From assembly GCF_050947335.1 (NCBI RefSeq), contig NC_134989.1:11339501-11403500 (forward strand): a stretch of 64,000 nucleotides of DNA. Reading direction: 5' to 3'. The number at the start of each line of letters is the position of its first letter. Position 1 is the first letter of the stretch. The position numbers were made by a program, and so were the translations under genes. The notes under the pieces were generated by a model. That model made no database searches and was not told where the DNA came from. It worked only from the letters and a program-made list of their open reading frames with translations. The stretch comes from Megachile rotundata (lineage: Eukaryota; Arthropoda; Insecta; Hymenoptera; Megachilidae). This document shows positions 23,117 to 35,933 of this stretch, piece after piece.

Positions 23117-23239
23117 ATACATAGATTGTTTCTGAGGTTTTATTATTTGGTTTGAGGAGGATTTTATGGAGAGGTAAATGACAACTCTTGTTATATTGCA
23201 TTAATGGGGAGAGGTGAAAATTTGCAGGTGGAAGTGCAG

Positions 23240-23930
23240 AAACAGTGCGTGACAACACAACGCATAAGATTAGCAACGCAACGAATATACAACGCGTCGA
23301 ATTTATAGTGCATCGAATATATGACGCGTTGAATTTACAGCGCATCGATAGCATAACGCGTCGAAATTACAGCGCAACGAGTATACAACGCGTCAAATTT
23401 ACAACGCAACGAATATACAACGCGTCGAATTTACAACGCATCGATAGTACAACGCGTCGAATTTACAACGCAACGGATATACAACGCGTCGAATTTACAG
23501 CGCAACGATAGCACAACGCGTCGAATTTACAGCGCAACGAGTATACAACGCGTCGAATTTACAGCGCAACCAATACACAACGCGTCGAATTTACAGCGCA
23601 ATGAATGCACAACGCATCGATAGTACAACGCGTCGAATTTACAGCGCAATGAATGCACAACGCATCGATAGTGCAACGCATCGAATTTACAGCGCAATGA
23701 ATGTACAACGCATCGATAGTGCAACGCATCGAATTTACAGCGCAACGAATACACAACGCGTCGATAGTACAACGCGTCGAATTTACAACGCATCAACAGC
23801 GCAACATATCCAAAATACAACGCATTGACTGTACCACGCACTGAAATTATAAGACACCGACAACGCAACTCATCAAAAATACAACGCCTCAAAAATACAT
23901 TACAAAGTACAATGCCATACACAGCAAATT
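23240..23930 (+). repeat. CpG-rich minisatellite, ACGCGTCGAATTTACA family
   Basis: Basic units of 16-17 bp (AACGCGTCGAATTTACAGCG and CAACGAATATACAACGCG) alternate in about 32-33-bp dimers. Later copies read ATGAATGCACAACGCATCGA. Open frames on both strands (up to 131 codons, 23527-23922 minus) are repeat translations. The core ACGCGTCGAATT is the same as the reverse complement of the 15-bp unit in the TIR elements. Confidence 0.9.
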
Positions 23931-24440
23931 AAATAGCATCGTTTATAGGCGATATAACGAGAGACAACTGTAAGATCCCTATTGTAGAAGTACAATTACA
24001 TTTATACGAACGTTAAATAGTTACTCGGGTTTCAAACGAAAGATCCCACAAGTCAACCACCGAAATTTTAGCTACAGTGGATCGCAAGTTGTATTCACAA
24101 GGAAAAACAAGCTCCGTTTACTCTCCCATTGAATTCAACAGGCAAACGTTCTGAAGATCGAACGGATAAAGGCAAATTCTATAGAAATCGGGCCACTGAA
24201 AATGCAAAATAACAGTAGAGAATGATTCTCATTGAACTGAAACGAACAATAGCAGAGTTTACTGGTAAGCTGAATAAGAGGCTGGCTTAACTCCTGCTAC
24301 GACAGAAAGCCACGTGTATTTCGATCAGATACGTAAATTATTTTCCACGTTTTCTTTTATTATTTCGTTTAGTTAAAATGTTATGATTGGTGTATAAGGT
24401 ATTTGAGTGTATTTCGAAAATGGCGATATATGGAGAGGTG
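23931..24440. other. Single-copy spacer, no gene seen
   Basis: Mixed composition without open frames of note or repeats. Confidence 0.4.
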
Positions 24441-24449
24441 GTATTAATT

Positions 24450-25030
24450 TTCAAGTTTGAAGTCCAAAATTTCCTCAATTTCAAAAATCTTGAAATGAAC
24501 AAAATTTCTGACATTACAAAATTCCCTAGTCCCTAAATTTTTCTGCATCAAGAAATTCCCTAGTTTTCAAAATTAACTAGATCACAAAATTCCCTGGTCT
24601 CTACGCTTCCCTATATTCACAAATTCCCTAATTTCCACACGTTCCTATATCCAAAAATTCCCTAGTTCTCAACATTCCTATACCAACAAATTTCTTAGTT
24701 TCAAAACTTCTCCATATCTGAGAAATTCCTTAGTTCCCAACATTTCTTTTCCAAAAATTCTCTAGTTTCCATATTTTTCTATATCCGAAAATCCCCTAGA
24801 TCCCAACATTCAAAATATCCAAAATTTCCCTAGTACCCACATCTCCAGATTCCCTAAAATTAAAATCCCCAAATTCCTTAGTCTCCAAATCCTAAAATCA
24901 CCAAGCTCCCAAAATTCCCACATCTTGTGAAACCCAAAATCCCCAAATCCTCCAATGTCAAAACTAAAAAATTCAAAAACCCCTAAATCCCCCAATGAAA
25001 AACTAAAAAATCCCCAAATTCCGAAGTACC
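24450..25030 (+). repeat. Degenerate CCCTAGTTyCCAAAATT minisatellite
   Basis: Phrases such as AAATTCCCTAGTTCTCAACA and TTCCTATATCCAAAAATTCC recur every 30-35 bp, diverging into CCAAAATCCCCAAATCC at 24840-25020. A diverged member of the CCAAAT superfamily. Confidence 0.75.
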
Positions 25031-25860
25031 ATATCTACGTAACCAAACAATAACTGAAACTATACTAACCGTAATTAATAAAACAAATATAAATGTCATA
25101 CGTAATAGAATAAATATCGAGTTCGATTAAATAAAAAAAATTGATTGATCGGCGAACCGGTGTGATATTTCATCTATGGGATAAAAGTGTCGGAGAAACA
25201 TCCCCCGGCGGGCGAAACGTTTCGCAAAATACAACACACATAACCTGGTCGCGTTTCCTTCATCCACCCGGCCTCTTCATCGTTCTATACCGGTTAAGGT
25301 ATAGCCGTAATACACGCTCTCCACGCTGGCGCGAGCTTGAAAGCTTCTAAAGTTCAGGAGTCAAAGCCGACTGCGGCGTATGGCTTCAAAGAGCTTTTCT
25401 ACGCTCGTCATCGTTGTGTGCTCGCCTGTACGTCGCGTCGTGGAACACTGGCTGATGCTTTTAGCGCGTTCTTCGCGATATTCGATGGTTCGTTTGCTTC
25501 GTTCGCCAGTTACTTAACCACGCGTTCAGTTTCGACGTCGGCCACTTTATTCCCCGCCCCGTTCGACGCTTATAAATCTCCCCGAACTTTTGCACTTTTT
25601 GCGACGTTGCTTCACGACGGAAGCGATGTAAGACATAAAGCTAGCTCTGCCAAGAAAATAAGAGAACTTCGAAGCACCAATTTTGAGGAAACTTTTCACT
25701 TGTCTCTTGTTATATTGCCGTTCGTTATAAGCCTGTTAACGAATTCATTAGTGGGGCAAAGGTTTGATATTATTAGAGATATTCGCTGTGGAAGTTTTAT
25801 TGTTCCTAATTTCACTATGAAGCTCAAATTAGTATACATCTAGTTACTTTATATTAAGTT
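25031..25860. other. Single-copy GC-richer region, no recognised gene
   Basis: The open frame at 25337-25843 begins with TTG, and its 168-residue translation contains no motif known to me; its phenylalanine/alanine/serine-rich start suggests chance. A shorter frame (25141-25350) overlaps it. CpG is frequent from 25140 to 25640. Confidence 0.35.
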
Positions 25861-26290
25861 ACTAGATTTCTGAAGCAATACAAAATTTTTGCAGTTATAA
25901 ATTTCCTAGATTACAAAGTAGGAACTGTAGTGGTCCTTACATTTATATCACTGAATTCCCTAGATCGTAGGGTTAGTAAACTATAATATCCCTAGGATTA
26001 TGAAGTACCTAGACATCATTTGAAGCAATAGATTTCAAATTCCCTAGATGTGCAAAGCAATAGACTTTAATCTTTATATTCCAAGATTCTTATGTCACTA
26101 AATTCCCTAGATGAGAAAGAAATAGATGCTGAAATCTCTAGATCCCAAACTTTAGGATTTCAAATTCCAAATTTTGAAATTCCTAGATGTCCAATTTCTA
26201 AAATTCCAAATTTCTGGGTTCCAAAATCTGTAGGTACTAAATCTCTATATTCCCAAATCCCTAGGTTCCCAAATTTCAAGATTTGAGGTC
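25861..26290 (+). repeat. Degenerate TTCCTAGAT repeat
   Basis: The phrase AAATTCCCTAGAT(C/G) recurs irregularly every 30-60 bp (for example 26100, 26180), leading into the regular array that follows. Confidence 0.6.
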
Positions 26291-26890
26291 CCTATATCCT
26301 CAAAATCCCTATACTTGCAAAATCTCTATATCCCCAAAATCCCTATATCCTCAAAATCCCCAAAATTCCCGTATCTTCAAATTTCCCATATCCTCAAAAT
26401 CTCCATATCCTCCAAATTCCTATATTCTCAAATTCCCCAAGAACCCTATATCCCCAAAATCCCCAAAATTCCGAAAATCCACAAAATCCCAAAAAGCCCC
26501 ATATCCCCAAAATTCCCATATTCTCAAAATCTTCGACAACCTTATATTCCCAAAATCCCCAAAACCCCCAAAATTCTCAAAATCTTCGTATCCTCAAAAT
26601 CCCCATATCCTTAAAATCCCTATATCCCCAAAATCCCAATATCCTCAAAATCCCCATATCCCCAAAACCCCCAAAATCCCCAAAATTCCCGTATCCTCAA
26701 ATTCCCCATATCCTCAAAATCCCCATATCCCCAAAATCTCCAAGAACCCTATATCCCCAAAATCCCCAAAATTCCCAAAATTCCCAAAATCTATAAAATC
26801 CCCAAAATCCCTGCATCCCAAAAATTCTCACATCTTCAAAATCCCATGTTTTCAATACCCCAAACATCCCTAGATTCTCCTACCCCTAAA
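26290..26890 (+). repeat. 8-bp-type minisatellite, ATCCCCAAAATCC family
   Basis: CATATCCCCAAAATCCC and CATATCCTCAAAATCCC alternate with CCCCAAAATTCC. The 196-codon and 99-codon frames here are low-complexity Pro/Ser/Lys translations and are not genes. Confidence 0.88.
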
Positions 26891-28070
26891 TTCCCACGTT
26901 GCCACATACGTGATTCATAGTTCGAGCACAACACGCCAAGGAGGAAAATGTTTAATTTCCGACGGAAATTCAATCCGTCGTCCCGAAATCGCACGAGTGC
27001 ATAGACCACGAAATAGTTCCTCTTTCGTCGCGAATATGAAAATAGAGCCGAATATTTAAACGCGGTATTCGAGGCACGAACACGACGCGCGGTATCGAGT
27101 GTACGATTTCGATTTTTCCGTTTGATGGTGACACGATACGAATCCATTATAAACGGAAAAGGGAAGGGAAGATTGCCGAAACAACAATTCTCTTTGCTCG
27201 CGGAAAAAAAAAGAATAGGAGAAAAACAACGAGCTGTTCAATTCAATTTCCATGCGAATACCTGTTCGCCATGCTGATCGTCATGCATCGAAACGCTGCA
27301 ACTAGACGCATTGTGCGGGCAGTTTGTTTCGATTGATATACTTACAAAAAACAATTCTTGCATCGCAGATAATATTTTTAAAATACTTGTTTTTATATCA
27401 AAATATTCGGGATGCGTTTTTGAGAGGATTTCTTTAAAGAGTACTGTATTCTTACTGGATATGTTTCATGTTTTTGCATGCCTCACAGGGTTATCACTCG
27501 AGTGTACAAGGGAGGATTTGCATACACTGTTGCATTCTATATCGTAGATGTTTACGGCAGTTCGGGTCATTATCTGCTGCAATGCATACAATTATGCTAC
27601 TTAGTTAGCAGGATTTGCATACACTGTTGCCCCGGCAACACGCCGCCATATTGCGACACGAACACGCTCGGTCCATTTTATACAACGTTTATCAAAGCTT
27701 TTCGGTAGAATCGATACTAACATGCGATGTCGTATAAGCTGATCTTTTATAGTAAAAATAAAAATATATAGGTACCGATGTTACTATATATTTTTCTATT
27801 GATGAAGGTTTTGAGAAGGTTCGATCGTTTGGAGGTTCGAAAAGGGCATAGCATGTAAAAGATAGCTTATATGAATAACTATGGCTGGAACTGTAGTAGT
27901 GAAATGTGAATTGAATGTCACATGTGAGGTGAACGTCATATGGAGACTGTTTAAGGTGGGGGGTGGTGTACCGTAGACCTGGGTCAGCTTAGTAGGCGCT
28001 AGGTTCTGGGTTGCGAAGAGTACTGATGACAAATTATGAGTTGGCGCGTTGAGTCAGGTGTTTAGAAGAG
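26891..28070. other. Single-copy spacer, no recognised gene
   Basis: Weak overlapping open frames (26836-27147 and 27056-27253 minus, 27311-27547 and 27478-27708 plus). None has a recognisable domain. Contains the 21-bp direct repeat described at 27513-27630. Confidence 0.4.
27513..27630 (+). promoter_or_regulatory. Two copies of a 21-bp repeat containing the ATTTGCAT octamer
   Basis: AGGATTTGCATACACTGTTG followed by C is present at 27513-27533 and again, unchanged, at 27610-27630, 97 bp apart, in otherwise single-copy DNA. ATTTGCAT is the octamer bound by POU/Oct factors. A regulatory role is inference. Confidence 0.35.
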
Positions 28071-28074
28071 CTAT

Positions 28075-28995
28075 GGCTCCAAATCCCTATATTTCCAAAT
28101 TTCTATATTTCCAAATTCCTATATTTCCAAATGCCCACATTTCCAAATTCTCACATCCCCAAATTCCCACGTCACCAAATTACCACATGCCCAAATTCCT
28201 ACATCCCCAAATTGCTACGTCCCCATATTTCCACATTCCCAAATTCCCATATCCCCAAATTCCCAGATTTCCAAATTTCCACGTCCCTAAATTCTCACAT
28301 TTCCAAATTCTCACATCCCCAAATTCTCACATTCCCGAATTCCCACGTCCCCAAATTCCCACGTCAACAAATTCCCACGTCCCCAAATTCTCACGTCCCC
28401 AAATTCCCACGTCCCCAAACTCCCACGTCCCCAAATTCTCACATTTCCAAATTCTCACATCCCCAAATTCTCACATTCCCAAATTCTCACATCCCCGAAT
28501 TCCCACGTCCCCAAATTCCCACGTCCCCAAATTCCCACGTCCCCAAATTCCCACGTCCCCAAATTCCCACGTCCCCAAATTCCCACGTCCCCAAATTCCC
28601 ACGTCCCCAAATTCTCACATTTCCAAATTCTCACATCCCCAAATTCTCACATTTCCAAATTCTCACATCCCCGAATTCCCACGTCTCCCAATTCCCACGT
28701 CCCCAAATTCCCACGTCCCCAAATTCCCACGTCCCCAAATTCTCACATTTCCAAATTCTCACATCCCCAAATTCTCACATTTCCAAATTCCCACGTCCCC
28801 AAATTCCCACATCCCCAAATTCCTACATTTCCAAATTCCTACATCCCCAAATCTCTACATCCCCAAATTCCCACATCCCCAAATCTCTACATGCCCAAAT
28901 CCCTACATCTCCAAATCTCTACATGCCCAAATCCCTACATCCCCAAATCCCTACATCCCCAAATCCCTACATCTCCAAATCTCTACACCTTAAAA
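28075..28995 (+). repeat. 16-bp minisatellite CCCACGTCCCCAAATT, about 57 copies
   Basis: Two subunits alternate: CCCACGTCCCCAAATT and TCTCACATTTCCAAAT, with CCTACATCCCCAAATC near the 3' end. A perfect run of the CCCACGTC form spans about 28500-28610. Larger blocks recur, for example the TCTCACATTTCCAAATTCTC group at about 28437, 28616 and 28740. Frames of 294-314 codons across it are 16-residue repeat translations and not genes. Confidence 0.93.
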
Positions 28996-30407
28996 ATTAC
29001 TTCAACTCCAATTGATCAGAACAGAAAATTGTACCAAAAACAATGACAAGCAAACATCTCAATAGTGAAATATTACTACTTGCGTCCTGCAATTGTTATT
29101 ATATCAATATCATCCTTATTTGCCTAAATATAACTAATAATGTTCACCATATACACAGCTTCCTCCACTTTACCTCCACTTACCAACTCATGGGTTGACA
29201 CCAGTATATAAGACCGTAAAATATATAACCATCTCACATAAATATATACCAGCGACATAAAACAAAATAAGCTCGTGAACACCGATGGCGGAAACGCATC
29301 GAATCCTCAGGTGATCCTCCCCGTCATACCAAAAGCAAACTTTAAATCCCCATCGACCCAATTTACCCGTGCAACGCCTTCGATACGAACGTTTGGGGCT
29401 AATAAATTTCCCGTATCTTCCGTCGCTTCGGTTTTTTTTTTATCGCCGGAAGTTATCGGCTTAATGGGGAAAGTTCGTTTCGTCGTTGCCCTTTGGGTCG
29501 TTTTCCCGTGATTTACGCGGGGATTCCCATATACCGTTTCTATCGAGAAGCATCTGTAAATTCCCCTTTCTACAACAGGTATGCTTTCGACCCGCTGCGG
29601 ATCAAACGCTATTCCCCAAACACTATAAAAAAGTGATTTAAACCCGGGCAATTTTGGTGCCGTTCGGGGAAACCATTTGGATACGTTTCATCTTTATTGA
29701 ACTCGGTTAATTACGTTCTGCTTTGGTTACACAGCTGTTATGTTGTTATTTAATTACATTAGTCAAGCAGTTTAATTAACTTTGTTATTAGTTATAAATC
29801 ATGTGTGTAATTTCACTACATTTGCTGAATTACGTTCTCTATTAATTACTAACATGATTAATTATACATGATAAATATTTTTGGACTGTCTTAATTATTA
29901 ATTAGAAAAGTCATGAGTGTAGTTGATTAATGATTAATTTACATGATTGAAACTGTTGAATTAATTCTATTATTAATTATTAAAATCATAAGTGCGATTG
30001 ATGAATTAATTGTAAATGATTAATCTTGGATTAACTCATTTAATAAATATAATCATCATCGTGACTATAAGTGAATTACACAATGAAGGCTTTTTAATCG
30101 CCTGAATTATAAATTTAAAAAATCAAGAAGATGACGAAAATGTAATATAACTAAAGCACAACATAGTTTATTAAATTGCATCTTAACAATGCTTTCCCAA
30201 AAAAAGTCATTTGTCCGAAGAATCAGCGACACATCATTAAACACATATGTACATATGTTAAACATATTACATGTGTATCTATATGGCAATAAAAGGTAAG
30301 CGTAAAACCGAACAGCTGTTTCATAACGAGCACATTTCTTTTAGCGTAATTTCAAGTGTAAATCTATAAGAAGCCAACAGGATTTCGCAGTGAATTGCAA
30401 ATTCGTG
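28996..30407. other. Single-copy spacer, AT-rich second half
   Basis: A CpG-containing stretch (29270-29660) has opposite-strand open frames (29275-29511 plus, 29307-29651 minus) that cannot both be real and have no known motif. From 29700 to 30120 AATTAATTA-type phrases recur loosely. Confidence 0.4.
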
Positions 30408-30423
30408 GTTAGGTTAGGTTAGG
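30408..30423 (+). repeat. Short interstitial (TTAGG)3
   Basis: GGTTAGGTTAGGTTAGG lies in single-copy DNA 12.5 kb from the larger TTAGG-like array. Confidence 0.6.
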
Positions 30424-30765
30424 AGCAGTGAGTTAACGCGAAACAATAAACCGGCGGTGATCCCGTGCCGCGAAATAATTAATGTCCTCGCGACTCGTGC
30501 TTAATCGCCGCTGGAGCGAACGAACGATCGATCAAAACGAGGCCAGAGCGCAACAGCAGCGTGTTTGAAAACGCGAAACCTCGTGTGCGTCTTCTATGCG
30601 TAAATAGAGCGTAAGATTCGAGGCTGGGGAAATGGGAAAAAATCGATCGCTCCTTTCATTTCGTATCTCCTCGAACTGGTTCTAAGGGAGACGTACAAGT
30701 AATTATACATCTTCTTATCAAGTTTCCGAATATAGTTTCTCAAGTTTCTTCAGTTATTAACAATT
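30424..30765. other. Single-copy spacer, no gene seen
   Basis: A CpG-richer stretch (30440-30640) without open frames of note. Confidence 0.4.
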
Positions 30766-31930
30766 CTCAAATTCTGCAAATTATTTCAGTTCCAAAAATT
30801 CCCTAAATTCATTAGAATTCCCTAAATTCTACTAGTACTTAAAAATTCACAAATCTTACTGATTCTTAGATATCCACAAATCCTACTGATACTTCAATTT
30901 CACAAATTCTGTCAATTTTTTGAATTCAAAAAATTCCCCAGATTTCTTTAATTACAAAAATCCACAAATTCTTAAAATTTCTCAAATCTAAAAAATTTAT
31001 CAAATTCTACAAATTTCACAAACTCTTAAAAATTTTTAAATTCTGTCAATTTTTTTAATTCAAAAAATTCCTTAGATTCCTTTAATTACAAAAATCCAAA
31101 AATTCTTTATATTGCTCAAACCTAAATAATTCACCAAATTCCCCGTAATCCTTAAATTCTTAAAAAATCACAAATTCTGCAAACTTTCTGAATTTAAAAA
31201 ATTCCCCAGATTCCTTTAATTACCACAAATATCCAATTTTTTTAAATTTCCTGAACCCTAGGAAACCACCAGATTTCCAAAATATTTCAGACTATTAAAA
31301 AAATAAAAATTCTCCAAATTTCTTAAATCTCAAAAATTCCCGAAATCCACCTAATTCCCTAGATTCCTTCAGTTATCAAAAAAACCTTAAATTTTCTAAA
31401 TTTCATGAACCCTAAAAATTCCCCAGAATTCACAAACTTCTCTAATTACCAAAAATCCCTAAATTCTCCAAACTTCACAAATTTCCAAATTCCCCAAATT
31501 ATTCAAATTGTCCAAACTTCTCTAATTACCAAAAATCCCAAAATTCTCCAAACCTATCAAATTACCAAAAATCCCTAAATTCTCCAAACTTCACAAATCT
31601 CCAAATTCCCCAAATTATTCAAATTGCCCGAATTTCTCTAATTACCAAAAATCCCCAAATTCTCCAATCCTCTCAAGTTGCCAAAAATTCCCAAATTCTC
31701 CAAACTTCTCAAATCCCTAAAATCCCCCAAATTATTCAAATTACTCAAATTTCTCGAATCCCGAAATTCCCCAAATTCTCCAAACCTCTCAAATCCCCAA
31801 AATCCCCCAAATTATTCAAATTACCGAATTTCTCTAATTACCAAAAATCCCCAAATTCTACAAATTTCTCGAATTCCCAAAATTCCCCAAATGCCCCAAA
31901 CGTCCCCAACTGTCCCTAATCAAATAATTT
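30766..31930 (+). repeat. Degenerate CAAATTC/CCAAAAATCC minisatellite
   Basis: Phrases such as AATTACCAAAAATCCC, AAATTCTCCAAACTTC and CCCCAAATTATTCAAATT recur. The best ordered part (31440-31870) has blocks of about 90-110 bp repeated, each containing CCCCAAATTATTCAAATT at 31490, 31605, 31725 and 31806. The 84-codon frame 31678-31932 is repeat translation. Confidence 0.8.
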
Positions 31931-33300
31931 GATTTTGCCCAAAAATCAACATCTGCCAGAAACTCACCCTCGATCGGAAGAGGAAAACGTCATAATTCCC
32001 ATAGATCGTTACAAGGAAAAGCAAAGTTAATGAACTAAAATTAACGTTACACAGGTCCGAAAACAGTGCTAATTCGGTAATCGAGTTAACAAAGAATGAT
32101 CAAAGTAGGCGACACGTTATCCAGCAAGTTGCCCGTCCGAAAATAGAGATTAATAGCTGGTACGAGAGAAAGCGAGGCGATCCAAGACCTCCCACGCTAG
32201 TCTACACCTCAATAAAAATTGGTACCGCCCCATCAAAGGGCCATGATGGAAACGGTGTCACAAGGGTTGACGTGTTGACAATTTGCCGGCCAGCTACGCA
32301 CTTAGCAATATTGAATTTCCCATCTTCGTCTCGTGTAACGCCATCTCATGTAAATAGCACGGCCCCACCAAGAGACCGTCCAATAAATTGAAATTACCAA
32401 ACCACCGTTTTCTCTGGCCAAAGAAACATGTCGGTCAAGGAACGTCCAGTACCCTTCTTTATAGCCAATCTTGTAATTTAACGTCCTGGGAAATTTGGGT
32501 TAGCTTGATGGATTAGCTAATTTTCAAATTCACTTGAATGTTTGGAAGTTTTTAGAAGAGAGTTTGGAATAGTTTAATTATTCGATCATCTGTTTCTTGG
32601 GGTTTCATAGATTTGTGGAGTTCTGAAATATTAAATTATCTTTTGTATGGCGATGTATGTTGATTATATTATGTGAAATATTAAAATCTGAAATTTGATC
32701 ACAAGATTTTAGACTTCTCAAAAATATAAATTATCAAATCCATAGATGCACAAATCCTCAAATCCACATAGACACCTAACGTAACCAATACCCTTCATCA
32801 ACTAATCAATTACTATATCAACCTACTATACATAAAATATCAGCTCTATTTCCATAAAAAGTAGCTGACAGAAAAGGCAAATATGCGTCACTCATCTGCA
32901 AAGTTCCTTTTCATTATTGCCGTACACTTGCTGATAATACCAGCATAAATACATCGACAACACGAACTAAACAAATGAACATTTGTCTAGCGAAAATTCA
33001 ACGTCACGGGTTGACATTGCTCGGTCATCACGTGACTGGCAGATGATTACCGATGTCTCGAGTTACATTCTAATTACGGAGCTAATGAGCCTCGGAAATT
33101 AAGCATATTTTTTATTGAGGCATCTACCAAGGACGGAGGAGGAAAAATTGCATGAGGCACTTAAAATTCAATTTTTTAATTATTACTATCTTATCGGTTC
33201 TTTCTTAATGGAATTAGGTTCTTGGTAAAGTTTTAAACTGAGCAGTTTAAAAATTTTCTGAGGTCGTTTACGAAGTTAAAATACTTTATTAAGATCGATT
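31931..33300. other. Single-copy spacer, no gene seen
   Basis: GC-moderate from 31960 to 32490, AT-rich after. No open frame of length, no repeat and no RNA gene recognised. Confidence 0.45.
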
Positions 33301-33715
33301 ATTAATAGTTAGTATTGTCTGCATCGCTAGGTTTATGCATGTACACATGCATATGTGTACACGTATATACATACACATGTATAGACATATATTTTTATAG
33401 CTAGTATTATTAATAGCTAGGATTGTCTGCATTACTAGGTTTATGTGTATACACGTACACATGTATACACATATGTACACATACACATGTATATACATAT
33501 GTACACATACACGTGTATACACATATGTACACATACACATGTATATACATATGTACACATACACATGTATATACATATGTACACATACACATGAATACAC
33601 ATATGTACACATACACGTGTATACACATATGTACACATACACATGTATATACATATATACACATACACATGTGTACACATATATACACATATACATATCC
33701 ACATTATATGTGCAC
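33301..33715. repeat. 26-bp alternating purine-pyrimidine array (TG/CA/TA), Z-DNA-prone
   Basis: The hexamer CATATG recurs at 33496, 33522 and 33548, giving a 26-bp unit CATATGTACACATACACATG plus TATATA. Bases strictly alternate purine and pyrimidine from 33442 to 33593 (152 bp) and again from 33595 to 33698 (104 bp). A leading segment is duplicated: ATTAATAG(T/C)TAG(T/G)ATTGTCTGC starts at 33301 and 33409. Open frames on both strands (up to 142 codons) are Cys/Tyr/Val/Thr-rich repeat translations. Confidence 0.92.
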
Positions 33716-35030
33716 ATTATACATGAATAAATTCAGTATACAATTAAGTAATAAATTAAGTAATAAATACATCCATACATTCACTTAAAAAATATTTATT
33801 TCAAATTGCTGTATGAAACTGAATGAGTGAGTCATCTTTCAAAATCAAAGTATTAATATTTTTACGGGTTGAAGATATAAAATGGTGTCCTACCGAATCA
33901 AAACTGAACCCAACCGAAGAAAGAGTTATGAGTCAGAAGAAAAGTTACACTAATGACACGATGCAAACTCGTAATGATTCATTGAAGCCGGTCATCGAGG
34001 AACAAACCAGACGACATTGATCCGAGAGAAAATCGCCCGATAAATTGAACGAGGCTCCACGATCCTCCATCCGGCTACTTGATTAGCGCTGATGTCGGAG
34101 ATTCAGTGGGGTTCAGGAAATGATTCGATAGAGATTTTCATCGGTATCGTTACCGGTACGTTATCGTTGGAATATCGATAATAAAATGATTCTAACACTT
34201 AACTCTTTCGATGCGGTAATCGCTGCGTAATCTTGTATTTATCTGTGTTGATATGTGATCAATGATATGTTACTGCTTGTAAGTTACTAGTACAAGTTGT
34301 ATTAACTTATGAACTTTACAACGTAATTATGTATACGTTGTATTAACTTCACAATGTAATTATGTATAAACTGTATTAACTTATGAACTTCACAACGTAA
34401 TTACAACAATTAACGAACGGAATAAATTATCCATGATTAAACATAGTTCTAAACAAACCTCACCGATAACTCGATCGAAGGTAGGTTAGCTGAAAGTATA
34501 TGTAGCTTTCGTGGAAGAGACTTACCTGAAACAGAAAGAAGTTTATGCATGTTAGAAACACTATGAATTCTTAACGAGACACGTGACGCGGTTGCGTTGT
34601 CACTTGTGTATACATTGTCTTATCGAGACAGGTGTTGCGTCGCGCTTTTCACTCTGATAAGAAACCCACATTCTGAACAAAGTAACTGTGGTAGCTGCCT
34701 ATGTTCGATGTGAAATTAGTCGTGACTTGAAGATGCATATTTTTACATTGTATTAACTGACCATTTACCCTCATACTGGTCAATTATACTTATTATATTA
34801 TAATATTCCATTGTATTACATTTATAGTTATTTACAATTTATTATAAATTTTTATTTACATTTTCATTTTGTTAAATTACATTTTTAGTTTCATTTATTT
34901 ATTTTTGTAAATATTTATTTATTCTTAACAAATTATATGTTATGATAATATATCACATAACAAAGCAATTGTAATTGTAATTGAATTCATTTAAAATTTA
35001 TTACAATTTAATTGTAAATTGTAAATTATA
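33716..35030. other. AT-rich spacer with short degenerate repeats
   Basis: A small tandem (34299, 34340, 34373) repeats TGTATTAACTTATGAACTT and CACAACGTAATTATGTAT. The 65-codon frame 33823-34020 has no known motif. From 34740 on the DNA is almost pure A and T. Confidence 0.5.
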
Positions 35031-35034
35031 TTTT

Positions 35035-35335
35035 TATTGGCGTACAATGTGGTGCATTATATGATACATTATTTGCAATAAATTATAAAAAATTTATAAT
35101 AAATTTATTTATAATTATAATGTATTGTTATTGTTATACAATGTGGTGGATTGTATGATACATTTGCAATAAATTGTAAAAAATTTATAATAAATTTATT
35201 TATAATTATAATGTATTGTTATTGGCATACAATGTGGTTGATTGTATGGTACATTATTTGCAATAAATTGTAAAAAATTTCTAATAAATAAATTTTAAAT
35301 AAATTACAATTGCAATGTATTGTTATTACGCAATG
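35035..35335. repeat. About 92-bp AT-rich tandem repeat, three copies
   Basis: ACAATGTGGT starts at 35044, 35138 and 35229. Each copy carries GCAATAAATTGTAAAAAATT and TATAATGTATTGTTATTG. The copies are close to identical apart from small deletions. Confidence 0.85.
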
Positions 35336-35933
35336 TATACAATATACATTGTATATTAATATAACAGTATTACAAATTACGTTTGTGTGAAAAATACTGC
35401 TCGAGTATTCAAACACTAAAACATGCATCAATAAAACATAATCAATTTTCTATCGAGTCGGACAATAAATAAATAATCCCTTCATAGATATGTTATCCAA
35501 CTGTTCGATTACTGACTCTTAGAATTCTAAATTAGTACCAAGTATTCCATACAATTTATCATGTACGAATATATCCTAACAAATTACCAAACACAAATTT
35601 CAACCTAACAATCTCAGAACATAAATTCACAACTACACAGCGTTCTTACAAATTCGTTCGTTTGCGTAACAAATTTAATCCGCAACACGTTGTAACATGA
35701 CGGTGATTTGTCATCGTAAATCGTACGAGTTCATTGATAAGAAATTTTCACGTAGTCCGATATTTGAGAACACGGTGTTATCGTGGCAAAATTCCCCGAA
35801 AGCCTAGAACGGCAGTAACGCATAGATTAGAGCACGCGGGCTGATTCTGAGCACTCCTCGAGCCCGCTCTCACGCGATCATTAATGTATCATTAAACGAC
35901 GCAAATCCGGCGCGATTCGTTCTCATTATCAAG
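35336..35933. other. Single-copy spacer, no gene seen
   Basis: AT-rich to about 35690, then CpG-containing to 35930. No repeat or RNA gene recognised. Confidence 0.4.

Noticed and set aside
25337..25843. 168-codon frame
   Set aside because: Starts with TTG, no recognisable domain, composition like the surrounding DNA.
28049..29015. 314- and 294-codon frames rich in Pro, Asn, Ser and His
   Set aside because: 16-residue cycle from the 16-bp repeat; two overlapping frames are equally open.
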